Assembly (NCBI RefSeq): GCF_030269445.1
Contig: NZ_BSTJ01000003.1
Coordinates: 62,001 to 126,000, forward strand
DNA length: 64,000 nucleotides
Source: Actinoallomurus iriomotensis
GTDB lineage: Bacteria > Actinomycetota > Actinomycetes > Streptosporangiales > Streptosporangiaceae
Direction: 5' to 3'
Below are positions 1 through 6,830 of the stretch, piece by piece (the stretch's first letter is position 1; the number at the start of each line of letters is the position of its first letter). A program made the translations under genes and the position numbers. The notes under the pieces are model-generated. The model was not told the origin of the DNA. It did not search any database and was given only the letters and a program-made list of their open reading frames with translations.

Positions 1-52
1 CGCGGCGCGCGATGTCGCGGAGCGTCAGCGGGGAGGGGACAGCAGCAGGCAA
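1..52 (-). CDS. Possible N-terminus of a replication initiator, cut by the window edge
   Basis: A minus-strand frame stays open from a TTG at 52 to the window edge and reads MPAAVPSPLTLRDIARR. An AGGAG lies at 64-68, 11 nt before the TTG, which is slightly far for a ribosome binding site. In pSAM2-type elements the rep gene usually follows the spdB-like gene and small ORFs, and that is where this frame sits. Only 17 codons are visible, so the identity rests on gene order alone. Confidence 0.25.
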   Translation of the reverse strand, partial: MPAAVPSPLTLRDIARR

Positions 53-146
53 GATGAAGGTATCTCCTGTCGTGGAACGGCTGGGGATGGCCCCCGACGT
101 GGCGCAGGACTTGGCGGTTGTGTGGCCACGCCGGGGGCGCCGAGGC

Positions 147-275
147 TCAGCAGAAGCCGAGGCCCTCGCAGTGCTCGCAGGTCTCGCCGTAGGAGTCGAG
201 GCCGGTTCCGCCGCAGGTGCAGCACTGGAAGTGCTCCGTCGGCGGGATGTCGGCCGGTCGGCCGGCGACGTTCAT
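147..275 (-). CDS. 42-aa cysteine-rich protein with two CxxCxGxG motifs
   Basis: This tiny protein carries two copies of the CxxCxGxG motif, CCTCGGTG and CEHCEGLG, near its C-terminus. In DnaJ such repeats bind zinc, and here two copies could form one zinc knuckle. Its ATG shares one base with the TGA of the upstream gene (TGATG), so translation is coupled. It belongs to the minus-strand transfer operon of the integrative element. The function is unknown. A role as a small zinc-binding adaptor is only an inference. The overlap and the regular cysteine spacing are the main arguments that it is a real gene. Confidence 0.6.
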   Translation of the reverse strand: MNVAGRPADIPPTEHFQCCTCGGTGLDSYGETCEHCEGLGFC

Positions 276-643
276 CAGGCGGCGGTGTAGCGGTCGGGGT
301 GGAAGACCGGGGCGTAGCTCATGAGCGCCTCGTGGGCGGCCTGGCGTTTGGCAGGGACGTGGATGGCGTTGTAGGTGATGCGGCCGAAGGTCTTGGAGAC
401 GGTGTAGTGCCCGCCGCGTCCGGTCTCGTCGGTGACCGTCTCGCCCAGCGCGGTAGCGATGCGGTCGATCTCGGCGCGTTCGGCCGCGTCGTCGTCGGCG
501 TAGGGGAAGACGGTGTAGTCCCCTCCGTACTCGCGGACGGGAATGCTGGGGTTGTTCTCCAGGAAGTCGGCCAGGGCGCGGAGGCCGGCGATGGTCTGGG
601 CGCGGGCGAGCAGGTCGCCGGGAACGGTCGGCGGTGTGGTCAT
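275..643 (-). CDS. Hypothetical protein of the integrative element, 122 aa
   Basis: I do not recognise a named domain. The protein starts MTTPPTVPGDLLARAQ, looks soluble and mixed alpha/beta, and has no signal peptide or membrane segment. It contains the phrase VREYGGDYTVFPYADDD and an acidic centre. A GGGAAACTCC stretch precedes the ATG. It is followed in a TGATG overlap by the CxxCxGxG protein and preceded by the DUF2637 gene, so it is part of one operon. Proteins of this size commonly lie between spdB and rep in actinomycete integrative elements. No function can be assigned. Confidence 0.7.
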   Translation of the reverse strand: MTTPPTVPGDLLARAQTIAGLRALADFLENNPSIPVREYGGDYTVFPYADDDAAERAEIDRIATALGETVTDETGRGGHYTVSKTFGRITYNAIHVPAKRQAAHEALMSYAPVFHPDRYTAA

Positions 644-654
644 GGAGTTTCCCT

Positions 655-1338
655 TCAGGCGGTGCGGATCTCGTGGAGTAGCTCGGAGGCGAGCTGGTTG
701 GACACGCCCAGCCGAGCCCGCAGGGCATCGCGGGTGATCGGCCGCCCGTGCCGGTTCTGGTGTTCGTCGGCCACGCGGCGGGCGAAAGTGAGCAGTTCAT
801 TCGCCGGTCCGCCCGTGGACGCCGTCTCTTTGGGGGCGTCCGGTTCGGCCTGCTCGTCCTGGCGGTTCGGGACGGGGACGAGGGCCGAGGACGGACGGCC
901 GAAGGACGGCGGGACGGGGGACGTAGCAGTGACCGCGTCGTCCGGAACAGGGCGGTGGCCGGATGAGCGACGTTCGAGCATCGAGACCGCGACGAGGAAC
1001 GCGCCCGCCGGAGTGGCAGCGGTCAGCCAGCCCCACGCCGTCCGCTCGGCCTGGGCAAGATTGGCGGCCAGGGAGAGCGAGACGCCGCCGGACAGGACCA
1101 GGGTCGGCCAGGACACCGGCCCCGTACGGCGACCGGTGCGGCGGTCACGCTGTCGCTCACGAGCGGCCATGACGCAGGTCAGATCGATGCAGACCGCGAT
1201 CGCCCAGGCCATCCAGCCGTGTTGACCGTGCTGGTTGGCGGTGTCGCGTATGTGGGTGAACGAGCCCGCCGCCGCGATCGCCGCCAAGATGACGACCGGT
1301 CCCGAGTCGGCCAGGAGGCCACCGAGGCGGGCCATCAC
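655..1338 (-). CDS. DUF2637 (SpdB-like) membrane protein of conjugative element
   Basis: The N-terminal half of this 227-aa protein has about four hydrophobic segments (residues 8-25, 42-58, 75-95 and 100-116), matching the DUF2637 family of Streptomyces plasmids and integrative elements. The C-terminal third is hydrophilic and ends in a helical segment rich in Arg and Leu. Family members lie next to the TraSA translocase and are linked to intramycelial spread of the element. Its ATG overlaps the end of the upstream 93-aa ORF by 4 nt, so the two are translationally coupled. Confidence 0.8.
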   Translation of the reverse strand: MMARLGGLLADSGPVVILAAIAAAGSFTHIRDTANQHGQHGWMAWAIAVCIDLTCVMAARERQRDRRTGRRTGPVSWPTLVLSGGVSLSLAANLAQAERTAWGWLTAATPAGAFLVAVSMLERRSSGHRPVPDDAVTATSPVPPSFGRPSSALVPVPNRQDEQAEPDAPKETASTGGPANELLTFARRVADEHQNRHGRPITRDALRARLGVSNQLASELLHEIRTA

Positions 1339-1616
1339 GCGGCCCCCCGGTCGCAGGAGGCCAGCAGCGCGGCCAACTCGGGGTCACAGCGGTGAGCCTC
1401 AGCCCAGCCGAGCAGCCAGCCGAGTGCATCCGGGTAGGCCGATTCGGTCTCGGCGCACTGGGCGCACACGGCGGCGTGGACGCTGCGCGTGGGGTCGAAG
1501 GTGAGGCGGACGGGGTCGAGGACGGAACGGCGGGACGAGGACGGACGGCCGTCCCGAGGACGGGGACGAGGGGACGAGACAGCGGCCGGGCGGTGCAGAG
1601 GGATCACGTTCGTCAT
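1335..1616 (-). CDS. Hypothetical 93-aa protein between traSA and spdB-like genes
   Basis: The first 45 residues are rich in Arg, Pro and Ser. The C-terminal half has a C-x2-C pair (VCAQC) followed by a helical stretch (DALGWLLGWAEAHRCDPELA) with a third Cys, a possible small metal-binding fold. It lies 22 nt after the translocase gene and overlaps the DUF2637 gene by 4 nt, so it is part of the transfer operon. I know no function for it. Similar short ORFs are common at this position in pSAM2-type elements. Confidence 0.6.
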   Translation of the reverse strand: MTNVIPLHRPAAVSSPRPRPRDGRPSSSRRSVLDPVRLTFDPTRSVHAAVCAQCAETESAYPDALGWLLGWAEAHRCDPELAALLASCDRGAA

Positions 1617-1638
1617 GGCGAGTCTCCGAGGTCGGGAG

Positions 1639-2997
1639 TCAGGCGGCTTGGTTGTCAGGCAGAGCGCGCGGGCCGGTGCGGACCAGGTGGACCCATGGGG
1701 TGGTGAGGTGGCGGTTGGCGCGGGCGGCGGCTTCCGCGTCGGCCTCGGTGGTCAGTGCTGAACGCGCCCGACGCCAGGACCCGTCACTGCCGGCCACGAT
1801 CGCCACGCCGGGGGTTTCGGCGGGGATGGCGCGGGCGGCCTCCAACGCGGCCGGGTCCATGTCGCCGAGGGTCATAGTCGCGGTCTCCGGATCGTTGACC
1901 CGATGGCAGACACGGCCGGACAGTTGCGAACGGAGTGCGGTCACGCCTGGTCCAAGGTCGGAGCCGATGCGCTGGCCGCAGACGATCAGGTAGACCCCGA
2001 ACGCCCGCCCGAGCTGTGCGATACGCAGCAGCGCGACCGAGGTCTTCGCCACCTCGTCCTTCTCGGCCTTATCGGCGATCAGGAACAACTCGGCCACCTC
2101 GTCGACCACCACGACGATCGGGATTGGCCGCAGGTCCACCGGGAGTCGCCACACGTTGCGTACGCCGTGTTCGCGGCAGTCGGCCATCCGGTGCGTCAGC
2201 TCGGAGACCAGCCCGTCCAGCAGCCGCACGCAGGCGGACCGCGTGGTGGCCAGAGCGGACATGCGCGTCACGTACGGGGTCAACTCGACCCCGCCCTTGA
2301 GGTCGAACCCGACCAGTGCGACCGCTTGAGGAGCCAGGCCCCGGATGATCGCGTTCAGCAGCGTTGACTTACCCGATTGGGTGGCTCCGGCGAACAGCCA
2401 ATGCGGGACGGTCTTGAAGTCGATCACCCACGGCCGCCCGTTCTCCAGAACTCCCGGCCGTACGGTCAGCAGGTCATCCGGTGTCGGAGCAAGCGGCGGA
2501 ACCGTGACAAGAGGGTCCTTGCGAGTGGCGATCAGTACGACCCTGCCCGGCTTGGAGTCCAGCACCCGTACCGCGTGAGCACGCCAGGCGTGCGCGAGCC
2601 GTTCGGCGACCTTGGCGAAGTCGTCCGGAATCTGCCCGTCGTTGAGCCGGATCGGCAGGCGCCAGCCCTGCCGCGACGGCCGGATCAGGCCCAGCCGGGG
2701 GGCCTTTTCGATCTCGACCCGCCGCAGGTGGCGGCGTTCCACGATCGCCGTTGCCTCACGGGAGGCGGCCCCCAGGACCGGAATGGAATCCAGCGTGACG
2801 CGCCACCGCCGCCGCTTGTGGGTCAGCTTGCAGGCCGAGGCGACGTGTTGCCAGGTCGCGTACAGCCACACCGCGCGGGCCGGGAACCCAACGCACAGCC
2901 AGAACGACAGCGGATAAAACCGCCGCCACGCCAGGCCCCCGGCGACCACGGCGACAAGGACCGCGAGCGCTTCAATGAGCGTTGCCTTGTCGAGCAT
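1639..2997 (-). CDS. traSA: TraSA-like FtsK/SpoIIIE conjugative DNA translocase
   Basis: This 452-aa protein has two N-terminal hydrophobic segments (about residues 9-22 and 30-47) that would anchor it in the membrane, then an FtsK/SpoIIIE motor domain. The Walker A is GATQSGKS at 204-211 and the Walker B is IVVVVDE at 294-300. Arginine-rich motifs follow (GQRIGSD, then LSGRVCHRVND). In pSAM2-type elements TraSA alone moves double-stranded DNA between cells. The ATG at 2997 was chosen because AGGGG precedes it and it lies 14 nt after the SCO3933-family gene. Longer starts run into that gene. Confidence 0.9.
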   Translation of the reverse strand: MLDKATLIEALAVLVAVVAGGLAWRRFYPLSFWLCVGFPARAVWLYATWQHVASACKLTHKRRRWRVTLDSIPVLGAASREATAIVERRHLRRVEIEKAPRLGLIRPSRQGWRLPIRLNDGQIPDDFAKVAERLAHAWRAHAVRVLDSKPGRVVLIATRKDPLVTVPPLAPTPDDLLTVRPGVLENGRPWVIDFKTVPHWLFAGATQSGKSTLLNAIIRGLAPQAVALVGFDLKGGVELTPYVTRMSALATTRSACVRLLDGLVSELTHRMADCREHGVRNVWRLPVDLRPIPIVVVVDEVAELFLIADKAEKDEVAKTSVALLRIAQLGRAFGVYLIVCGQRIGSDLGPGVTALRSQLSGRVCHRVNDPETATMTLGDMDPAALEAARAIPAETPGVAIVAGSDGSWRRARSALTTEADAEAAARANRHLTTPWVHLVRTGPRALPDNQAA

Positions 2998-3011
2998 CTG
3001 CGCGCCCCTGC

Positions 3012-3353
3012 TCAGGCGGCCCGGACGGCGGACGCGGGAACGATGGCCGAGGCGCCGAAGGAGATCCCGTGCCGTTCCTGACCGTTGATCACCTGGTTCC
3101 AAGGCCGGGCGATCAGGTTCGAGGCGGTGACGATCTGCCCTACCTGGATCTCAGGATCGCCGGGAACGTTGACCTGGACGAGGTCGATCCGGCCGGCCTC
3201 GTTCGCGACCGACAGTCCGACCTGGTAGACCGTCCGTCCTTCGCTGTCGACCTTCACTTCCCCGGTCTCGCGGTTGGTCAGTCGCGGCTGGGGCGGCGCG
3301 ACGCACACGAAGGTCAGGGCGGTGGTGTCGACCGGGATACCGATGTTCTGCAT
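3012..3353 (-). CDS. SCO3933-family regulatory protein
   Basis: The 113-aa protein begins MQNIGIPVDTTALTFV and contains NRETGEVKVDSEGRTVYQVG and a later PGDPEIQVGQ segment. This is the pattern of SCO3933-type proteins, which sit just before the FtsK-like gene in many actinomycete integrative elements. It is all-beta-like with no membrane segment. GAGGAG lies 5 nt upstream of the ATG. It is the first gene of the minus-strand transfer operon and faces the GntR repressor across a 140-nt intergenic region with palindromic CTAG sites. The molecular role of the family is not settled. Confidence 0.8.
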   Translation of the reverse strand: MQNIGIPVDTTALTFVCVAPPQPRLTNRETGEVKVDSEGRTVYQVGLSVANEAGRIDLVQVNVPGDPEIQVGQIVTASNLIARPWNQVINGQERHGISFGASAIVPASAVRAA

Positions 3354-3373
3354 GGTTCTCCTCTACGAGTCGC

Positions 3374-3391
3374 TCTCTAGTTTTCTAGAGA
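3374..3391. promoter_or_regulatory. Palindromic operator in a CTAG cluster, likely KorSA/GntR site
   Basis: TCTCTAG-TTTT-CTAGAGA is a perfect inverted repeat with 7-nt arms, 20 nt upstream of the SCO3933-family start codon. Four more CTAG tetramers follow, at 3410, 3436, 3459 and 3481, although CTAG is normally rare in such GC-rich DNA. The region separates the GntR-type repressor from the transfer operon, so binding here could repress both. Assigning the site to this GntR protein is an inference from position. Confidence 0.55.
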
Positions 3392-3481
3392 ACATGATTC
3401 ATAGAGTACCTAGGGATGTTAGAAAAGCAAGCCATCTAGGCAGACTTCATTGGGGAACCTAGAAACCTGTGCTGGATCGGC

Positions 3482-3487
3482 TAGTCT
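3482..3487 (+). promoter_or_regulatory. -10 hexamer for leaderless GntR-family transcript
   Basis: TAGTCT ends 6 nt before the ATG at 3494, and no ribosome binding site precedes that ATG. This spacing puts the transcription start on the A of the ATG. A CTAG at 3481-3484 overlaps the hexamer, which fits autoregulation by the encoded repressor. Confidence 0.5.
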
Positions 3488-3493
3488 TGGGCC

Positions 3494-3874
3494 ATGGCCA
3501 GCACGCATCCCGACCGCCGCAAGCTGTACGTCCGCATCGCGGATGAGCTGCGAGAAGAGCTAGCCGCGGGCAAGTACCCGGTGGGTGAGCCCTTCCTGTC
3601 AATCGGGGAGCTGGCCGACCGGTTCGGCGCCGCGAAGATGACGGTGGACCGCGCCGTAGACGTCCTGCGTGGCGAAGGTTACCTAGAGAGCCGACAGGGA
3701 AGCCGTACGACGGTCATCGCGCTCCCTCAGCCTCAGCCCGACGCCGCCGGCGAGCCGCAGGAGCACAGCGAGGAGTTCCAGGTTCTCTTCGGCCAACTCC
3801 AGGAGATCCGCAGCCAGCTCAAAGGCTTTGCCGCCAAGCTCGAAGAGCTTGACCAGCGCACCAAGGGCCTCTGA
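3494..3874 (+). CDS. GntR-family repressor (KorSA-like)
   Basis: Residues 8-72 form a GntR winged helix-turn-helix, including LYVRIADELREELAAGKYP and RFGAAKMTVDRAVDVL. Instead of a ligand-binding domain the C-terminus (about 88-126) is a predicted coiled coil with heptads (FQVLFGQLQEIRSQLKGFAA), probably for dimerisation. In pSAM2 the similar KorSA protein represses the transfer and replication functions. Here the gene is divergent from the transfer operon, with CTAG palindromes between them. The transcript is probably leaderless. Confidence 0.85.
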   Translation: MASTHPDRRKLYVRIADELREELAAGKYPVGEPFLSIGELADRFGAAKMTVDRAVDVLRGEGYLESRQGSRTTVIALPQPQPDAAGEPQEHSEEFQVLFGQLQEIRSQLKGFAAKLEELDQRTKGL

Positions 3875-3988
3875 TCGCGGCGTCAGTTGAAAGGACCTAT
3901 GTGCGCCGAAGAACACCGTGAGTCCCGGTGCGGCGTTCGGGGGCTGCGGGTCTGACTGCTGTGTCGTTCTGAGGGGTCGGGGTTCGCC

Positions 3989-4657
3989 TCAGTGTTCGGC
4001 GGCCAGGCGTAGACCGGCGTCAGCGAGTTTCGTTTTGATTTCGGCCACGGCGGACGAGCCGATGTTCCGAAACTGGCGAAGGTCATCTTCGGTGAGCGCG
4101 ACGAGGTCACTGATCTTCACGGGCCTGACGTCGCCTCCCCATTTCAGCGCGTTGAAGGTACGTCTCGACAGTCCAAGACACCTGATCGGACAATCAAGCC
4201 GTACGGAATGGGCCTGGTCTGAATGATCCAGGCGTTCCGTCGAAGACTCTGCGGAATCGCTGTCGGCTAGGTCGGCCAGCAGGACGATGCTCAGGATGTG
4301 GGCCGCTTGATCCCCGGACTCAATGAGCCCACGGTCTTGCGTGATGACGTGGACCCTGTCCCTACCGATCGAGATGGTGACTGACTCATCCGGACCGAAC
4401 TTCACCGTCTGAACGGCCTTCAACCCGGCCGACTGACGGCGTTCCGCCGTATTCAGAGCGACCAGACGTTCGGTCGTACGCCAATCCGCGCCGGTTACCT
4501 GACACCACCGGCGCACCTCGTCGTTGGACAGACGGGCCATGCCGCGCTCCACGCGTGACACTCGCGGCTGAGACAGACCGGTCCTCGCCGCCAACTCGTG
4601 CGTTGACAAAGCCGCTACCTGCCGCAATGCAGCTAGCTGAAGTGCGATGTCGGTCAC
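3989..4657 (-). CDS. XRE-type HTH regulator fused to an RNA polymerase alpha C-terminal domain
   Basis: This 222-aa protein has an XRE/Cro-type HTH at about residues 18-40 (LAARTGLSQPRVSRVERG). A middle region of about 50-150 follows, with a DESVTISIGRDRVHV beta segment. Residues 154-217 closely resemble the C-terminal domain of RNA polymerase alpha: LGLSRRTFNALK aligns with E. coli LTVRSANCLK, and RNIGSSAVAEIKTKL with NLGKKSLTEIKDVL. The DNA-contacting Arg265 and Asn268 correspond to R166 and N169, and Gly296 to G200. K298 and S299 are replaced by S and A. A role in binding UP-element-like DNA or contacting polymerase is inferred. It sits alone between the GntR gene and a methyltransferase. 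Confidence 0.8.
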   Translation of the reverse strand: MTDIALQLAALRQVAALSTHELAARTGLSQPRVSRVERGMARLSNDEVRRWCQVTGADWRTTERLVALNTAERRQSAGLKAVQTVKFGPDESVTISIGRDRVHVITQDRGLIESGDQAAHILSIVLLADLADSDSAESSTERLDHSDQAHSVRLDCPIRCLGLSRRTFNALKWGGDVRPVKISDLVALTEDDLRQFRNIGSSAVAEIKTKLADAGLRLAAEH

Positions 4658-4793
4658 ATCAACCCTTCTTGCGCTTCCTTGTAAAAGGCCGGCCGCCTGA
4701 CAGACGCAACGGCTTACGGCAGCGAGTCGGCGAGGCTGGTCGAGTCACCATAGAGCGCCCATATGGGGGCCGGCTGGGCCGGACGCCGCATGG

Positions 4794-4961
4794 TCATGCT
4801 CTGGTCGCAATAGCGATAAGCAGCACGGTGATGCCTATCAGCACAGGCATGTTCGGAGATCGCCGCAATCTCATCCGTATGCGAATGTAGTTGCGACTTC
4901 GACATAGACGGAACAGATAGGGCAGAAGGCACAGCGCCGCAACCTCGACCAGGGCCTTCAT
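4794..4961 (-). CDS. 55-aa basic membrane peptide coupled to a methyltransferase gene
   Basis: The ATG overlaps the stop of the methyltransferase gene (ATGA), and GGGGAG sits just upstream inside that gene. The peptide begins MKALVEVAALCLLPYLF (a hydrophobic segment), continues with an Arg-rich loop (RSRNYIRIRMRLRR) and ends with a second hydrophobic segment (MPVLIGITVLLIAIATRA). This is the layout of a small two-pass membrane protein. No family was recognised. The 4-nt overlap and ribosome binding site are the reasons for calling it. Confidence 0.5.
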   Translation of the reverse strand: MKALVEVAALCLLPYLFRLCRSRNYIRIRMRLRRSPNMPVLIGITVLLIAIATRA

Positions 4962-5800
4962 CCCGCTCCCCCTGCAGGCCGAGTCCTGGATGTGTGCGCT
5001 CGCCATCGTTTCCGCGCCAAAGCGCCGAGGATGCGCACATCGGTCGGGACGCCGATGCCGGTAGGCCATTGGGAGACATCGAGCAGGCCGGGATGGACCA
5101 GATCCAACGGGTCGAACCAGGAGAGGATCTGGTCGGCCGTCCGGAAGATCAGAGGCGCCGAGGCGTTTTTGTAAGCGTCTTCGATCTGGGTGATGACGGC
5201 CGGGTCGGTGTCGGTCGAGGTAACCGCCGAGACGGCGAGGTAACTCCCGGCCGTCATGGCGTCGGCGAACGTGTCGAGGATTCCGGCCGGGTCATCGGCA
5301 TCGGGGACAAAGTGCAGCACCGCCACACACAGCACTGCGACCGGCCGGGACAGGTCGATCACTTCGTTCAGACGTGGATCGGCCAAGATCGCCCACGGCC
5401 GTCGGACATCGCCCTCAACGATCGTGTAGCCACCGGGTGTCGATGAGGGATGGGCGCGCTGGTGGCTGAGTACGACCGGATCGTTGTCCACGCCGATCAC
5501 ACGTACGCTCGGATTGAAAGCGCAGGCGACCTCGGCGACGTTCGGTGAGGTCGGGATACCGGTCCCAAGATCAATGAACTGATCAATCCCCGCCTGGACG
5601 CAGTACCGCACCACACGCAACAAGAAGGCCCTGTTAGCCAATGCGAGCGTGGGCGCCTGGGGGAACACTCGCATGACTCTCTCGCCCGCCTCACGGTCGG
5701 CCGAAAAATTATCTTTACCGCCGAGGTAATAGTCGTATATTCGTGCCGGTGTCGGCGTGGACGCACTGAACGAGAGATGTGCGCGCGTGTCGTCATTCAT
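4958..5800 (-). CDS. SAM-dependent methyltransferase, Methyltransf_19 (DUF574) family
   Basis: The 280-aa protein carries the actinobacterial family signature PARIYDYYLGGKDNF at about residues 17-31. The Rossmann SAM site follows (FIDLGTGIPTSPNVAEVA), with VIGVDNDPVVL as the acidic residue loop and IVEGDVRRP after it. These enzymes are numerous in actinomycetes and their substrates are mostly unknown. It is followed in a 4-nt overlap by a small membrane peptide. Length and motifs are complete, so it is probably active. Confidence 0.85.
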   Translation of the reverse strand: MNDDTRAHLSFSASTPTPARIYDYYLGGKDNFSADREAGERVMRVFPQAPTLALANRAFLLRVVRYCVQAGIDQFIDLGTGIPTSPNVAEVACAFNPSVRVIGVDNDPVVLSHQRAHPSSTPGGYTIVEGDVRRPWAILADPRLNEVIDLSRPVAVLCVAVLHFVPDADDPAGILDTFADAMTAGSYLAVSAVTSTDTDPAVITQIEDAYKNASAPLIFRTADQILSWFDPLDLVHPGLLDVSQWPTGIGVPTDVRILGALARKRWRAHTSRTRPAGGAG

Positions 5801-5877
5801 GGGCGGAAACGGTTCTTTCTAAAACAGAACGACCGAGTGTATGGGCAAGGCGCAGCGGTCAACGCGCGTTCGGGGCG

Positions 5878-6204
5878 CTATTTCTTACCTGCTGAGGCTG
5901 AGGGGAAGCTACTGAGGGCGTCGACGCGGGTAGGGCTGTGATGCAGCTCCACGCGGACCATTGCGCTGATCAGAGCCTCGGGCGTCGGCTCGTCGACCAC
6001 CAACGGTTCGGGCGTGAAGCAGCTGAACGCGGTGAACGTTCGATGCCAGGGCGACCACATAACCAGCCAATCGCGGTAGGTCGCCTGAATATGCCGGGCC
6101 TGCTCGAAGCACTCCCCATCGTTGACGGGCGCCGCCCCGCTGCGCTTATAACGCCGAGCCAAGATGCCCGCGGAAGCCCGACCGGCCAGCCCTCCACGCG
6201 ACAT
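5878..6204 (-). CDS. Hypothetical protein, 108 aa, coupled to a small upstream gene
   Basis: The ATG at 6204 shares one base with the stop of the upstream 93-aa gene (TGATG), which decides the start. The sequence has an Arg-rich N-terminus, an aromatic core (TYRDWLVMWSPWHRTFTAF) and an acidic helix (VDEPTPEALISAMVRVE). No known domain was recognised. It is the last gene of a cluster of four small orphan genes between 5878 and 7186. The aromatic stretch suggests a compact folded protein. No function is proposed. Confidence 0.55.
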   Translation of the reverse strand: MSRGGLAGRASAGILARRYKRSGAAPVNDGECFEQARHIQATYRDWLVMWSPWHRTFTAFSCFTPEPLVVDEPTPEALISAMVRVELHHSPTRVDALSSFPSASAGKK

Positions 6205-6485
6205 CACGACAGCCCACCCGGCCTCGATCGCTGGGCCTTGACGTACTCTACGATGGCCGCCGCTGCCCCGGACGGGTCGGCGACTGGATGCCGGTGCGCA
6301 CCCTCGGACCACTCGAAGCAATCTCCCGAGGCGTCCACCGTGATCGTCAGAGTAGGTTCATTTCGGGTACGGATTACCGCCGCGGGCCGAGCGTCACTCA
6401 TTCCCACGCTTAACCCCAGCGCGGCCAGGCGCCGACACAAGTGTGTAATCAGCTCAAGCTCACGGTCTTGGTAGCCGATGTTCAC
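6204..6485 (-). CDS. Small orphan protein, paralogue of the 119-aa protein at 6827-7186
   Basis: This 93-aa protein starts MNIGYQDRELELITHL. A helix is followed by beta strands (TITVDASGDCFEWSEG) and the phrase AHRHPVADPSGAAAAIVEYV. The same order occurs in the neighbouring 119-aa protein (YFSWAEASHQHPVNDVAGAA), so the two are divergent copies of one family. The stop overlaps the start of the 108-aa gene. The function is unknown. Similar short proteins occur scattered in actinomycete genomes near regulators and methyltransferases. Confidence 0.6.
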   Translation of the reverse strand: MNIGYQDRELELITHLCRRLAALGLSVGMSDARPAAVIRTRNEPTLTITVDASGDCFEWSEGAHRHPVADPSGAAAAIVEYVKAQRSRPGGLS

Positions 6486-6590
6486 GGCGTTACCTCCTCG
6501 TTGGTTACCGAAGCCATCCGGCGGCTTCGCTCGCTAAACCTGCCAGACGAGCCAGTTTCAAGACGCCCGAGTGGCAGAGAGGCTTTGGGC

Positions 6591-6830
6591 TTATGCGGTT
6601 CGGCCCGTTCGCTCGTCCGCATGGTCGGTGACGCGCCGCGTAATCGCAGCGGCCCACGCCTGCAATTCGCCCAACTCTGCGGAGATCTTGGCGACCTCGG
6701 CAAGCAGTAGCTGACGCTCGGACTCCGTCAAGCGCTTCTTCCTCCCCATCCAGGCTTTCCGCGCCTGGTCGATTGATGTGACCAGTGCAAACTCGTCCGC
6801 GCTTGGGACGAAGTTGTCATTGCTCATCAC
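6591..6830 (-). CDS. Small alpha-helical protein, 79 aa
   Basis: A mostly helical protein. Residues about 28-62 (MGRKKRLTESERQLLLAEVA and ISAELGELQAWAAAI) look like a charged helical hairpin or coiled coil. The ATG lies in a 4-nt overlap with the end of the 119-aa gene, so the pair is coupled. There is no membrane segment and no recognised domain. It could be a partner of the two paralogous proteins on either side, but this is suggested only by position. Confidence 0.55.
   Translation of the reverse strand: MMSNDNFVPSADEFALVTSIDQARKAWMGRKKRLTESERQLLLAEVAKISAELGELQAWAAAITRRVTDHADERTGRTA

Noticed and set aside
6555-6600. Possible tRNA-like stretch around CGCCCGAGTGGCAGAGAGGC
   Set aside because: It resembles the D-arm of a tRNA-Ser or -Leu by eye, but no acceptor stem, anticodon stem or TTCGA loop can be drawn around it.
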